64,000 bases of DNA from Anabaena sp. UHCC 0204 (GCF_009711975.1 NZ_VIKW01000017.1:48923-112922), one strand, 5' to 3'; shown: positions 18,650 to 28,393, counted from the stretch's first letter. The notes: a model not told the origin generated them from the sequence alone. Numbers and translations: made by a program.

Positions 18650-19666
18650 GTGGGTATAGTAGTTGAAAACGTCTCCAAACACTTTGGTAGTTTCCAAGCA
18701 GTTGATCAAGTAAATCTGGAAATTCAGAGTGGTTCGCTAGTAGCTTTACTTGGTCCATCTGGATCTGGTAAATCCACCCTATTGCGGTTAATATCTGGTT
18801 TGGAAATGCCAGATAGTGGTAAGATAATTCTGACTGGTAAAGATGCCACCTATCAAAGTGTGCAAGAAAGAAATATTGGCTTTGTTTTTCAGCACTATGC
18901 CCTATTTAAACATTTAACTGTCCGCCAAAATATCTCCTTTGGCTTAGAAATTCGCAAAGCCCCCAAAAAGAAAATTCAAGGGAAAGTAGAACAGTTATTA
19001 GAATTAGTGCAATTAAGTGGATTAGGCGATCGCTATCCTTCACAACTTTCCGGTGGACAAAGACAACGGGTAGCATTAGCTAGAGCTTTAGCTGTAGAAC
19101 CCAATGTCTTATTATTAGATGAACCTTTCGGCGCACTTGATGCCAAAGTTCGCAAAGATTTACGAGCCTGGTTACGTCGTCTTCATGATGAGGTTCATGT
19201 TACCACAGTTTTCGTTACCCATGATCAAGAAGAAGCAATGGAAGTTGCTGATGAAATCGTGGTAATGAATAAAGGCAAAGTTGAACAGGTAGGAACACCC
19301 GCAAATATTTATGATCATCCTGCATCAGCCTTTGTGATGAGTTTTATCGGTCCGGTGAATGTATTACCAAGTTCTGCGAAAATTTTTCAAAGTAGCGGTT
19401 TTGAATCAACAAATCCAGAAACATTTTTGCGTCCCCAAGATATCATCATTGAAACAGTTAGTAATGGGACAACAGCACAAGCTACAGTTAGCAGAATCAT
19501 TCATTTAGGCTGGGAAATTCAAGTTGAATTAACCTTAGATGACGGACAAATGATTAAAGCCCATTTAACAAGGGAACAGTTTGATGAATTAAAATTAGCA
19601 CCCCAAGAAAAGGTTTACGTTAAGCCTAAAGATGCTAAATCTTTTCCCCTTTATTATTCAATTTAG
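18650..19666 (+). CDS. cysA: Sulfate/thiosulfate-type ABC transporter ATPase
   Basis: ATP-binding subunit of 338 residues, CysA-like. It has Walker [11 protein letters not shown]-loop [14 protein letters not shown], signature [15 protein letters not shown], Walker [17 protein letters not shown] and H-loop [13 protein letters not shown]-terminal TOBE-like regulatory domain follows at about 240-338. The [14 protein letters not shown] and [14 protein letters not shown] wording is characteristic of cyanobacterial CysA. Translation starts at a GTG. No permease or binding-protein gene is adjacent, so the transporter is assembled from distant loci or the gene serves another importer. Confidence 0.88.
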   Translation: MGIVVENVSKHFGSFQAVDQVNLEIQSGSLVALLGPSGSGKSTLLRLISGLEMPDSGKIILTGKDATYQSVQERNIGFVFQHYALFKHLTVRQNISFGLEIRKAPKKKIQGKVEQLLELVQLSGLGDRYPSQLSGGQRQRVALARALAVEPNVLLLDEPFGALDAKVRKDLRAWLRRLHDEVHVTTVFVTHDQEEAMEVADEIVVMNKGKVEQVGTPANIYDHPASAFVMSFIGPVNVLPSSAKIFQSSGFESTNPETFLRPQDIIIETVSNGTTAQATVSRIIHLGWEIQVELTLDDGQMIKAHLTREQFDELKLAPQEKVYVKPKDAKSFPLYYSI

Positions 19667-19673
19667 GGAACAG

Positions 19674-19789
19674 GCAATGGACAATTGACAATGGACAATG
19701 GACAATTGACAATGGACAATGGACAATTGACAATTGACAATTGACAATTGACAATTCTGAATTACCAATTATCAATTATCAATTATCAA

Positions 19790-19792
<3 letters not shown>
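19674..19792. repeat. 7-bp tandem repeat array (STRR), CAATGGA/CAATTGA/CAATTAT
   Basis: About 15 heptamers: CAATGGA and CAATTGA alternate, then homogenise to CAATTGA, then (after a short break) CAATTAT. The array fills the whole space between cysA and por and runs right up to the por stop codon. Confidence 0.92.
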
Positions 19793-20803
<1,011 letters not shown>

Positions 20804-20949
20804 TTATACGTTGATTAAAAATCAGTTTATATGATCTTGATGATCTCATACTTTTGAAACTTCTATAGTAATCCTAAATTAGTCGTGAACAAAATATAAT
20901 CAATTATGGATCATGGCAATCAATGAACATATTTTCAAAACCTAAATGT

Positions 20950-20973
20950 GGGGATTTAGCATTGCTAAACCCC
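20950..20973. repeat. GGGGATTTAGCA hairpin
   Basis: GGGGATTTAGCA and TTGCTAAACCCC form a near-perfect stem, placed between divergent-to-tandem minus-strand genes and just downstream of the Rpn-family gene stop. It may terminate transcription of that gene. Confidence 0.6.
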
Positions 20974-21000
20974 TAATTCTCTACTTTCTCTGTACTATTG

Positions 21001-22005
21001 TTAGGCAAATTTAGCTAATAATTCCTCACGAGATGATTGTAGAAGTAAAGGAGTAAATTCTTCTCTGGACATGGCAATTAGAGGATTGATTATTCTTGTT
21101 AATTCTGCATCAATTTGACCAAAACGCACTTGTAGGATACTTTCAATCATAGCACGTCTTTCTCTTTCTACACCTGCCTTGAGTCCTTCTTGTCGTCCTT
21201 CCTGAAGTCCTACATGAATTCCTTCCTGAAGTCCTTCTTGTCGTCCCTCTTGTCGTCCTTCTTGTCGTCCTTCTTGAAGTCCTTGTTTTTTCAGTTCTTC
21301 TAATTGTTGCTGATAAATTTCCGATAATTTCATAATCAACTCCTGATCATCTTTATCAATATCTTGTTCTTGACGCTGACGAGCCGATAATACAGCAATT
21401 AGGTTATGTACTAATTGTATAATATCCGCAAAAAAAGGACTATCATTAGCCAGTGCTTCTAATTCTTCTACTGCTTGTCTTTGTACTTTTCCTTTTCCTA
21501 GAACCCTCAAAAACAATGTTTCTGGTGTACTAGAAAGTTGATGAATCGCAATAATTACTGTTTTGAATCCTTCTCCAAAAAAATAAATTCCTTTTCCCCA
21601 GTTGTCTTCATCCGCAGTACCATTAAAACTTGCTAGAAGTTCCACTGATGCTGTAGGAGTAAAAATCCACAGACGAGGTAATTCTGCTTCATTTATACGG
21701 GTATTATTGCGGTTAGATTGCCGTTCTAGATCAGCATGGATGTCAAATAATTTACCCATACAACTGCGAATTTCACTTTTGCTAACGGCATTGCGAAATG
21801 GTTCAAATATAGCATAATTTGTCGCCATTTGCCCTAGTAATCCGAGTGTTTCTAGGCTTGGTGTTGGTTGGGATGAGGGGATAAATAAAACGTCTATTTG
21901 TCTAACTTCTGCGGTGATATCTTTGCTGGTTTCTACTTGCCCGTAAGGTGTTAATAGTTCAGTTAGATATTGCTTGGCGAATTGGTCATGTATAAAGCGA
22001 GTCAT
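21001..22005 (-). CDS. Rpn/PD-(D/E)XK-family protein with EGRQ repeat tract
   Basis: A 334-residue protein of a cyanobacterial family annotated variously as DUF4351-like, Rpn-family recombination-promoting nuclease or PD-(D/E)XK transposase-like. The start FIHDQFAKQYLTELL and the core VRQIDVLFIP resemble the nuclease fold's Asp-containing strand. From about residue 240 there is a tandem EGRQEGRQEGLQEG tract, a common low-complexity feature of these proteins. A C-terminal helical domain ends SREELLAKFA. No activity can be claimed from the motifs; a solitary gene with no transposon ends nearby. Confidence 0.7.
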   Translation of the reverse strand: MTRFIHDQFAKQYLTELLTPYGQVETSKDITAEVRQIDVLFIPSSQPTPSLETLGLLGQMATNYAIFEPFRNAVSKSEIRSCMGKLFDIHADLERQSNRNNTRINEAELPRLWIFTPTASVELLASFNGTADEDNWGKGIYFFGEGFKTVIIAIHQLSSTPETLFLRVLGKGKVQRQAVEELEALANDSPFFADIIQLVHNLIAVLSARQRQEQDIDKDDQELIMKLSEIYQQQLEELKKQGLQEGRQEGRQEGRQEGLQEGIHVGLQEGRQEGLKAGVERERRAMIESILQVRFGQIDAELTRIINPLIAMSREEFTPLLLQSSREELLAKFA

Positions 22006-22077
22006 TTAATTTGATTTTGACTAATACAGAAATGTTAATCTAACATTTTTTGAACACATGAAAAAAAGTAATAATAT

Positions 22078-22100
22078 AGGGGTTTATGCCGTAAACCCCT
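22078..22100. terminator. Hairpin downstream of gatA
   Basis: AGGGGTTTA-TGCCG-TAAACCCCT is a perfect 9-bp stem 12 bp past the gatA stop. On the gatA strand it is followed after a few bases by a T-rich run (ACTTTTTTTC), fitting a rho-independent terminator. The sequence also belongs to the GTAGGGG palindrome family. Confidence 0.7.
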
Positions 22101-22112
22101 ACGAGGAAAAAA

Positions 22113-23573
22113 CTAAGCAATTTTGGGTTTTTGTAAATGCCAATTAGTTGATTGTTCATAGGCATAAGCTATTTGGAAAAGTTGTTCTTCTCCTAAAACC
22201 TTACCAACTATTTGTAGTCCAATTGGTAAACCTTTACTATCAAAACCACAAGGTAAACTAATACCAGGTAAACCAGCTAAATTAGCAGGAATAGTCATTA
22301 AATCATTTAAATACATACTCAAAGGATCAGTGGTTTTTTCTCCAGCTTGAAATGCGGTTGTAGGTGCAGTTGGAGAAATTAAAACATCTACTGTTTCAAA
22401 AGCTTTTTCAAAGTCTTGTTTAATTAAAGTACGGACTTTTTGCGCTTTCAAATAATAGGCATCATAATAACCAGCTGAAAGAGCATAAGTACCAATCATA
22501 ATCCGGCGTTTGACTTCCGCTCCAAAACCTTGAGAACGAGTCCGGGTGTACATTGATAAAAGATTATCGGCATCTGGAGAACGCAAACCATATTTAACGC
22601 CATCATAACGCGCTAAATTAGCTGATGCTTCCGAAGGAGCGATAATATAGTAAGTTGGTAAACCATAGCGGAAACTGGGACAAGAAATAGGATGAATTTC
22701 TGCACCTAATTCTTGAAGTTGTTCAATGGCTTTGGTGACAGCGGCTTCTACTTCTGGATCTAAACCTTCACCAAAGGTTTCTGTAATTACACCAATTCTC
22801 AATTTTTTGCCAACTTTGAGATCCGGTTTTAAACTAGCAGCATAGTTAGGAATGGCAACTTTGAGACTGGTGGAATCTTGTGGATCATAGCCAGCGATCG
22901 CACTCAACAATATAGCCGCATCTTCTACACTGCGTCCAAATGGTCCAATTTGGTCTAAAGAGGAAGCATAAGCCACTAAACCATAACGGGAAACTAACCC
23001 ATAAGTTGGTTTCATCCCTACGACACCGCAGAAGGAAGCCGGTTGACGAATTGAACCCCCTGTATCCGAACCCAGGGAAACCACACATTCATCGGCTGCT
23101 ACGGCTGCTGCTGAACCACCGGAAGAACCACCAGGAACACGGGATAAATCCCAAGGATTAGCGGTAACTTGATAAGCGGAGTTTTCTGTAGAACTCCCCA
23201 TTGCAAACTCATCTAAGTTGGTTTTACCTACCATTACACCCCCAGCATCAGCTAGTTTTTGGGTAACGGTGGATTCGTAAGGTGGCACGAAATTTTCTAA
23301 AATCCGGGAAGCGCAGGTTGTGACAATCCCCTTCGTACACAAATTGTCCTTAATCCCGATAGGAATCCCCGCTAAGATGCCAATTTCTTCTCCCGCAGCA
23401 ATTTTTGCATCCACAGCTTGAGCTTGTTTTAAGGCTTGTTCTGTCGTGACAGTGAGGAAACTGTGCAGTTTTGGTTCTAACTCTTGAATCCGATTTAATG
23501 CTTCTTGGGTAATTTCAACGGCAGAACGTTCTTTACTGATTATCTGTTCGTGCAACTCGCGGATGGATGCCAT
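22113..23573 (-). CDS. gatA: Asp-tRNA(Asn)/Glu-tRNA(Gln) amidotransferase subunit A
   Basis: Amidase subunit of GatCAB, which turns misacylated Glu-tRNA(Gln) into Gln-tRNA(Gln); essential in cyanobacteria, which lack GlnRS. The 486-residue chain shows the amidase signature with its Ser-cisSer-Lys triad: Lys in [10 protein letters not shown], cis-Ser in [14 protein letters not shown] and nucleophile Ser in [12 protein letters not shown]. The C-terminus [21 protein letters not shown] is typical. gatB and gatC are not in the window, as usual in cyanobacteria. Confidence 0.97.
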   Translation of the reverse strand: MASIRELHEQIISKERSAVEITQEALNRIQELEPKLHSFLTVTTEQALKQAQAVDAKIAAGEEIGILAGIPIGIKDNLCTKGIVTTCASRILENFVPPYESTVTQKLADAGGVMVGKTNLDEFAMGSSTENSAYQVTANPWDLSRVPGGSSGGSAAAVAADECVVSLGSDTGGSIRQPASFCGVVGMKPTYGLVSRYGLVAYASSLDQIGPFGRSVEDAAILLSAIAGYDPQDSTSLKVAIPNYAASLKPDLKVGKKLRIGVITETFGEGLDPEVEAAVTKAIEQLQELGAEIHPISCPSFRYGLPTYYIIAPSEASANLARYDGVKYGLRSPDADNLLSMYTRTRSQGFGAEVKRRIMIGTYALSAGYYDAYYLKAQKVRTLIKQDFEKAFETVDVLISPTAPTTAFQAGEKTTDPLSMYLNDLMTIPANLAGLPGISLPCGFDSKGLPIGLQIVGKVLGEEQLFQIAYAYEQSTNWHLQKPKIA

Positions 23574-23639
23574 AATTGTTCTCTTTAAGGAATCAAGTCA
23601 TTGATTTTAGCATTTCCAGGACTGGGGATTGGGGAATTT

Positions 23640-23712
23640 TCGTCTGAAGTTACAGCAGATTTTTTTCTCACGCAGAGGCGCTCCAGACGCAAAGAGAGTT
23701 TTGAGAGTTTAG
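23640..23712. repeat. Partial copy of the GGCGTTGCTGA-type MITE interior
   Basis: CTCACGCAGAGGCGC...GACGCAAAGAGAG followed by TTTTGAGAGTTT resembles the interior of MITE copy C (15663), but the GGCGTTGC ends are missing. It abuts the xisI remnant, so the two may mark an old insertion or deletion endpoint. Confidence 0.5.
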
Positions 23713-23862
23713 ATTATTGATGGCAAAATCTGGGTACAAAGAGATGATACCGAAGATGGTATTACCTATGAATTAGAAGCAGCGGGAATTCCTAAAGATA
23801 AGATTGTTTTAGGTTTTCACCCGCAAAATGTTAGGCAACATAAGGGATATGCTGTGATATAA
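23713..23862 (+). pseudogene. xisI: XisI-like remnant (C-terminal ~49 codons)
   Basis: Reading from 23713 gives IIDGKIWVQRDDTEDG, then ITYELEAAGIPKDKIVLGFH and PQNVRQHKGYAVI before a stop. This matches the conserved C-terminus of XisI (fdxN-element excision controlling factor) homologues, which are common in heterocystous cyanobacteria. The N-terminal half is missing and no start codon is present, and the expected xisH partner is absent. It is a degraded fragment, not a functional gene. Confidence 0.82.
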
Positions 23863-23958
23863 ATTTAATCAATGAAATCGGAACAATGAGCAATTGGGGA
23901 GAAAATACTTGAGGGTTATTCCGTAATTACAGTATAATAGTTATGTTACCTGAATTGG

Positions 23959-24726
23959 GTGTTATTGATGCAGCCACTACATTATTTAATATTCCATCCT
24001 GACTATGCAAGGAAAAAAACTGAAGTCAAAGGTAAAGCTTTAATTGAACATCAACTTACAGATTGGCAAGGTAATGTTTGGGTAGATGAACCAGATGGAA
24101 ATGAAGATCCATTTGTATTTTCAGAAAAGTGGCTTTATTCGTACTGTCATGCCACGCAATTACGAAGAAGTCCTGAGTCAAATGATGCCTATATCACAGA
24201 AGGATCATATATATTTTTCTGTAGTGGAGATGCTGCCCATAAAAGAACTATTCAACTAGACACAGTTTTTGTTGTAGATCATGCTGCCAAGTGGCCAGAT
24301 AAGCAACAAGGAATACCTAAAGAGTTTAAACAGGATTACCAAAATAATAAATCTAGCCTATGGGAAAGACATTTTAAATACCCTTTTATTGGACAACATA
24401 CTGGAAAATACACTTATGTAAGTAGGCAATGGTTTGATAGAAAAGATGAGTATTCTTTTTTGCCAATTTTTGATGACGGTGATAGAGTAAAGTTTGATTT
24501 AGAGTTACTTACATCCGAGCTTAAATCGAAGATAGAAAATAAAATACGTGGAAAATATCCAGTAATGTTAAGTGAAGAACACAAGACAGAATTACTAAAA
24601 ATAATATTATCTCTAACGAGTATTCAAGTAGTAGGAAATCTGAAGAGGCAAGATGACAACATTAACATAATAGATTCTTACATCACAGGCTGTGGAGCAA
24701 AATCGGTAAGGATGGGAAAGTGTTAG
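23959..24726 (+). CDS. Uncharacterised protein (255 aa)
   Basis: I do not recognise this protein. It reads from a GTG at 23959, or more likely from the ATG at 23968 (MQPLHYLIFHPDYARKKTEV). It is soluble, rich in aromatic and charged residues, with a Cys-His containing centre (YSYCHATQLRR, FFCSGDAAHKR, VFVVDHAAKW) and a C-terminal helical part. The first ~150 residues have the look of an alpha/beta fold with a possible catalytic Cys/His or nucleotide-related pocket, but I cannot assign a family. It sits between a xisI remnant and an orphan antitoxin, an accessory context consistent with acquired DNA. Confidence 0.6.
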   Translation: MLLMQPLHYLIFHPDYARKKTEVKGKALIEHQLTDWQGNVWVDEPDGNEDPFVFSEKWLYSYCHATQLRRSPESNDAYITEGSYIFFCSGDAAHKRTIQLDTVFVVDHAAKWPDKQQGIPKEFKQDYQNNKSSLWERHFKYPFIGQHTGKYTYVSRQWFDRKDEYSFLPIFDDGDRVKFDLELLTSELKSKIENKIRGKYPVMLSEEHKTELLKIILSLTSIQVVGNLKRQDDNINIIDSYITGCGAKSVRMGKC

Positions 24727-24837
24727 ATACAGCTTTGCTCAACTCAATCATGATTTTTGGGTAGCAGTATGATTGCTTCGCTCGCCGTAGAAATAGCTAA
24801 ATTTCCAGCATTAATTACAAAAAATCGGTAACATAAA

Positions 24838-24857
24838 GGTATAACTCAAGTTATACC
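24838..24857. promoter_or_regulatory. Palindromic operator upstream of RHH antitoxin
   Basis: GGTATAAC-TCAA-GTTATACC is a perfect 8-bp inverted repeat ending 5 bp before the ATG of the ribbon-helix-helix protein. The position over the ribosome-binding region and the palindromy fit an autoregulatory operator bound by the RHH dimer. Confidence 0.6.
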
Positions 24858-24862
24858 AAGCT

Positions 24863-25090
24863 ATGAAAACAGCAATTTCCATTCCTGACCCTCTTTTTGA
24901 AGCTGCTGAACAGTTTGCAAAACATAAAGGTTTATCTCGTAGTCAGCTTTATGCTGTGGCACTTAAAGAATACTTGAGAACTCATCAACCGGATCAAATT
25001 ACTCAACAATTAGATGCTATATATGCCGATGAAAATAGCAGTATTGATCCATTGTTTGTAAGTCTACAAGCCCATACGATATCTCAATAA
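24863..25090 (+). CDS. Ribbon-helix-helix (MazE/CopG-like) antitoxin, orphan
   Basis: A 75-residue protein with an RHH N-terminus: beta strand MKTAISIPDPLFEAAEQFA, then helix-turn GLSRSQLYAVALKEYL. The rest is an acidic tail (DAIYADENSSIDPL) of the kind that masks a toxin. In related loci a MazF/PemK gene follows directly with an overlap, but here no toxin frame follows, so the toxin seems to have been lost. The palindrome at 24838 probably is its operator. Confidence 0.8.
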   Translation: MKTAISIPDPLFEAAEQFAKHKGLSRSQLYAVALKEYLRTHQPDQITQQLDAIYADENSSIDPLFVSLQAHTISQ

Positions 25091-25138
25091 AATTGGATGA
25101 CTTGTAAAATTTAAACAGCGAAAAATTACTACCTTCCT

Positions 25139-25303
25139 ATGAATGATAAAATCCAGACAGAAAAAGACAAGCTACAGGCAAATACTAATATAGAGATAAA
25201 TCAAGCAACGGAAAAGGAAGAGGTTCTCTGTCCCCATTGTCTACGCACTGCTACAAATGGTATTAAATGTAAAGGTATTTGTGTGGCTGATAATGACTAT
25301 TAA
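25139..25303 (+). CDS. Small Cys4 (zinc-ribbon-like) protein
   Basis: A 54-residue frame starting ATG, N-terminus hydrophilic and Glu/Lys-rich (MNDKIQTEKDKLQANTN), C-terminus with CPHC and, 11 residues later, CKGIC. The CxxC-CxxxC pattern suggests a single zinc knuckle. It ends 36 bp before the dnaE C-half and could be co-transcribed with it. The frame's amino-acid order (Cys clustered, no stop until after the motif) argues for a real gene, but I recognise no family. Confidence 0.5.
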   Translation: MNDKIQTEKDKLQANTNIEINQATEKEEVLCPHCLRTATNGIKCKGICVADNDY

Positions 25304-25339
25304 GATATCAATAAACAAATTTACAAAGAGCTAAATAAT

Positions 25340-26701
25340 ATGGTTAAAATAGTTTCTCGTACTTATGTGGGTCAAGCCAATGTTTATGATATTGGTGTGG
25401 AAAGTGACCATAATTTTGTGATTAAAAATGGTTTTATTGCTTCTAATTGTTTTAATAAATCTCACTCTACAGCTTACGCTTACGTAACTTATCAAACATC
25501 ATATTTAAAAGCAAATTACCCATTGGAATATATGGCGGCGTTATTAACCGCTAACAGTGGGGATACTGACAAAGTGCGGAAGTATCTTGATAATTGCTCT
25601 AATATGGGTATTGTGATTGATGCACCAGATGTTAATCGCTCTGGTTTAGATTTTACTCCGGTAGATGGGAAGATTTTATTTGGATTTTCGGCGGTGCGGA
25701 ATGTGGGACAAAATGCGATCGCCTCAATTTTAGAAGCTAGGGAAGAATCAGGAGAATTAGTCCCATTTAAATCTCTGGCGGATTTTTGCGATCGCGTTGA
25801 TTTACGAGCGATGAATCGGCGAACTATAGAATCACTAATTAACTGTGGAGCGTTTGATAAAATTGAACCTAACCGCAACCAATTAATTCATGATTCAGAA
25901 TTAGTTTATGAGTGGGCGCAATCTAGAGCTAGAGATAAAGCCAGTGGACAAGGAAACATCTTTGATTTATTAGGAAGTGGATTTGCAGATAACAATAACC
26001 AACCCCAAAAGAACGCTTTTGAATCTGCACCGAAAGCTCCTCCTGTCAATGATTTACCACCTCAAGAAAAATTACGGATGGAAAAAGAATTATTAGGATT
26101 TTATTTATCAGATCATCCTCTCAAATCTATTAGACAATCATCTTCAGTCCTTGCACCTATTAACCTCGCACAACTAGGAGAACAAAAAGATGATTCCCTA
26201 CTTTGTGCCGTGGTAATGTTGAATAATGTCAAAAAGGTTGTCACAAAAAAAGGCGACTCTATGGCAATTTTGCAAGTTGAAGATTTATCTGCTGCGTCAG
26301 AAGCTGTCGTTTTTCCTAAAACATACGAGCGGATTAGTTCTCTACTAGAAGTTGATGCTAGATTGATTATTTGGGGTAAGGTAGATCGCCGTGATGATCA
26401 AACTCAATTTATTCTTGAAGATGCCGAAACTGTAGAAACAGTAAAAATGATTTTAGTGGAACTTAGTCCACAACAAGCCGGGACAATTGAAGAACAACAT
26501 CGTTTAAATACTATTCTTAAAACACAGGCTGGGGATAAAGATAAATCACGAATACCAGTAATTGGGGTTGTTCAAGCCGGAAATCACCGAGAAATTGTCC
26601 GCTTTGGTAGACAGTTTTGGGTACAAGATTCAGGAACAGCAGTACAAGCACTACAAAATGCCAGATTCCCAGCGCATATCAAACAACTAACCAGCGGTTA
26701 A
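25340..26701 (+). CDS. dnaE-C: DNA polymerase III alpha C-half with C-terminal split intein
   Basis: The cyanobacterial split DnaE. Residues 1-36 are the C-intein: MVKIVSRTYVGQANVYDIGV then the block DHNFVIKNGFIASN with the splice-junction Asn36, directly followed by the +1 Cys of the extein (CFNKSHSTAYAYVTYQTSYL). The partner dnaE-N with the N-intein must lie elsewhere on the chromosome; the two precursor chains trans-splice to make one replicative polymerase subunit. The extein shows the helix-hairpin and OB-fold regions of DnaE (NRRTIESLINCGAFD; LCAVVMLNNVKKVVTKKG). The gene is 453 codons, starting at an ATG immediately before the intein. Confidence 0.97.
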   Translation: MVKIVSRTYVGQANVYDIGVESDHNFVIKNGFIASNCFNKSHSTAYAYVTYQTSYLKANYPLEYMAALLTANSGDTDKVRKYLDNCSNMGIVIDAPDVNRSGLDFTPVDGKILFGFSAVRNVGQNAIASILEAREESGELVPFKSLADFCDRVDLRAMNRRTIESLINCGAFDKIEPNRNQLIHDSELVYEWAQSRARDKASGQGNIFDLLGSGFADNNNQPQKNAFESAPKAPPVNDLPPQEKLRMEKELLGFYLSDHPLKSIRQSSSVLAPINLAQLGEQKDDSLLCAVVMLNNVKKVVTKKGDSMAILQVEDLSAASEAVVFPKTYERISSLLEVDARLIIWGKVDRRDDQTQFILEDAETVETVKMILVELSPQQAGTIEEQHRLNTILKTQAGDKDKSRIPVIGVVQAGNHREIVRFGRQFWVQDSGTAVQALQNARFPAHIKQLTSG

Positions 26702-26720
26702 ACCATAATACATTTCGCAC

Positions 26721-26743
26721 GTAGGGGCGCAGGGCCTGCGCCC
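26721..26743. repeat. GTAGGGGCGCAGGGCCTGCGCCC palindrome
   Basis: Near-identical to the copies at 14228 and 46291; stem GGGCGCAGG/CCTGCGCCC. It lies 20 bp past the dnaE-C stop codon and may serve as its terminator. Confidence 0.75.
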
Positions 26744-26745
26744 TT

Positions 26746-26929
26746 CCATATTATGTCTGTCCCATATCACGCCTTTCTTGTATATGTATGTAATCGTGAA
26801 TTAAGAGGGCTTACACCGTAAGCCCCTACGAAATCAACCATATTATGTCTGTCTCATATCACTTCTTTCCCTTATATGTATGTAATCGTGAATTAAGAGG
26901 GCTTACACCGTAAGCCCCTACGAAATTAA
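26746..26929. repeat. 92-bp tandem direct repeat, two units, each carrying a REP-like palindrome
   Basis: The unit starting CCATATTATGTCTGTC occurs at 26746 and again at 26838, exactly 92 bp apart, with about a dozen differences. Each unit ends with AGGGCTTACACCGTAAGCCC followed by CTAC (26806-26829 and 26898-26921). This palindrome has the same GTAGGGGC foot (on the opposite strand) as the other REP-like elements. The array lies immediately upstream of a RAYT transposase. Confidence 0.85.
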
Positions 26930-26944
26930 ATTATTGATTTGGTT

Positions 26945-27538
26945 ATGACGTTTGATCCCGAAAAACATCACCGCCGTTCAATTCGGCTTACTGATTACAA
27001 TTATGCTCAAGCTGGAGCTTATTTTGTGACGATTTGTACTTATCAGAAACAATGCTGGTTTGGTGATGTTAAACAGGGTGAAATACAGCTAAATCAAATT
27101 GGCCAAATAGTTGTTCAAGAATGGTTAAAATCATCAGAAATTCGGCAAGAGATTGAATTGGATGAATGGGTTTTAATGCCTAATCATTTACATGGAATTG
27201 TTTGGATTAAAGATCAAGATCAAGGGAAGGGAGATGCCTACAGCGAGCGAAGCTATTGCATTCAGGGATTCAACCAAGAGGGTTTACAGTCTCGTTCTTT
27301 GGGTTCATTTATTAATGGATTTAAATGCTCTGTGACTCGGCGCGTTAATTTAATTCGTTATGATTCTGATGTTTCTTTTTGGCAACGTAATTATTATGAA
27401 TCGGTCATTAGGAGTGAAGAGCATTTAAGTAATATTAAACAATATATCTTGAGTAATCCTCAAAACTGGGAGGATGATGAAGAACATCCGCACAATAATT
27501 CTGAATGGCAGAAAAAGCTGATTGATGTTCGATTTTAA
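26945..27538 (+). CDS. REP-associated tyrosine transposase (RAYT, Y1/HUH)
   Basis: A 197-residue single-strand transposase of the TnpA_REP class. It carries the HUH metal-binding motif LMPNHLHGIVW and a candidate catalytic Tyr in FWQRNYYESVIRSEEHL. The N-terminus (DPEKHHRRSIRL...GAYFVTICT) is family-typical. RAYTs process REP hairpins; the tandem GTAGGGGC palindromes directly upstream and the dispersed copies are the obvious substrates. An in-frame TTG at 26939 is less likely than the ATG at 26945. About residues 95-112 (KGDAYSERSYCIQGFNQ) look like an in-frame small dispersed repeat: the DNA CTACAGCGAGCGAAGC also occurs, one base different, at 24775-24790. Confidence 0.9.
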   Translation: MTFDPEKHHRRSIRLTDYNYAQAGAYFVTICTYQKQCWFGDVKQGEIQLNQIGQIVVQEWLKSSEIRQEIELDEWVLMPNHLHGIVWIKDQDQGKGDAYSERSYCIQGFNQEGLQSRSLGSFINGFKCSVTRRVNLIRYDSDVSFWQRNYYESVIRSEEHLSNIKQYILSNPQNWEDDEEHPHNNSEWQKKLIDVRF

Positions 27539-27667
27539 CACACGGCATATTTTAGTAAATAATTGTCCTTACCTAATTATTCGCAAAATTGGATGATTTA
27601 TCTGTAGATTTAAGAGTTATCATTTTTAGCAGAGATAAATTTAAAAACTTTCATAAACAGAATAAAT

Positions 27668-28222
27668 GTGGTGTATTATCCCAAAGTTTATATTTCAGAA
27701 CCTAGCTGTCCGATTCATTTAGTTGGCAGAACAGGACAAGAAGTGGAGATATCCATTCATACTCCCAGTCCATATATCTGTGCTAATTGCGAACAGATAT
27801 TACCAGACTGGAAACAGCAACAGTTTTTATGGGTAGTGATTATCTTGCAGCAATCACAATATCCTTTAGAGGAAATGACTATAGAAACAGAAATAGAAAA
27901 AGAAAAGCTGCGAGAAAAATTTATGCGTTTTGGTTGCGATGTGGCATTTAATTTGCGCGATCGCGGATATTTAACAGACCTAATAGATCCCCGTACAGGC
28001 TATCCATTACTATCTCATTCTGGTTTAGTTCCCCACGATGATACAGCAGTAGCCCAAGCTTTATTGAAATATCCAGCAATTGAAAATAAATGCCATGTGC
28101 TTGTACATCCCCAATGGGGAACGGCTGTTTATCCTAGCGTCATGCTTTCGGAAGCACCTCCAGATATCATCGAGTTAGTTACTAAAGCGATCGCACCAAT
28201 GCACGGATGGATAGAGGGGTGA
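27668..28222 (+). CDS. MMADHC-like protein (methylmalonic aciduria and homocystinuria type D family)
   Basis: A 184-residue cyanobacterial protein similar to the MMADHC nitroreductase-like fold of human cobalamin trafficking. Recognisable blocks are SHSGLVPHDDTAVAQALLKYP and CHVLVHPQWGTAVYPSV. Its bacterial role is not established. The start is a GTG with a second GTG next to it; the N-terminal beta region (KVYISEPSCPIHLVGRTGQE) is followed by the conserved C-terminal half. It stands alone, with a short heptamer array downstream. Confidence 0.7.
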   Translation: MVYYPKVYISEPSCPIHLVGRTGQEVEISIHTPSPYICANCEQILPDWKQQQFLWVVIILQQSQYPLEEMTIETEIEKEKLREKFMRFGCDVAFNLRDRGYLTDLIDPRTGYPLLSHSGLVPHDDTAVAQALLKYPAIENKCHVLVHPQWGTAVYPSVMLSEAPPDIIELVTKAIAPMHGWIEG

Positions 28223-28256
28223 AGAGGCAGAGGGGCAGGGGAGCAGATTTTTCCTA

Positions 28257-28284
28257 CTGACAACTGACAACTGACAACTAACAA
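28257..28284. repeat. Short heptamer array CTGACAA
   Basis: Three CTGACAA units plus one CTAACAA, a small STRR between the MMADHC-like and phasin-like genes. Confidence 0.75.
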
Positions 28285-28393
28285 AATTTGCCAAAATAAA
28301 TGTGTAGGCTAGAATTACCACGCTTTTACCAAAGCCTAATTAGGTAAATCCAGGATATTTAGTTCACTTAGCAACAAGACAGAGGTAGGGAAT

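Noticed and set aside
25340..25450. Free-standing homing endonuclease or full intein
   Set aside because: Only the 36-residue C-intein is present; no endonuclease domain or N-intein blocks.
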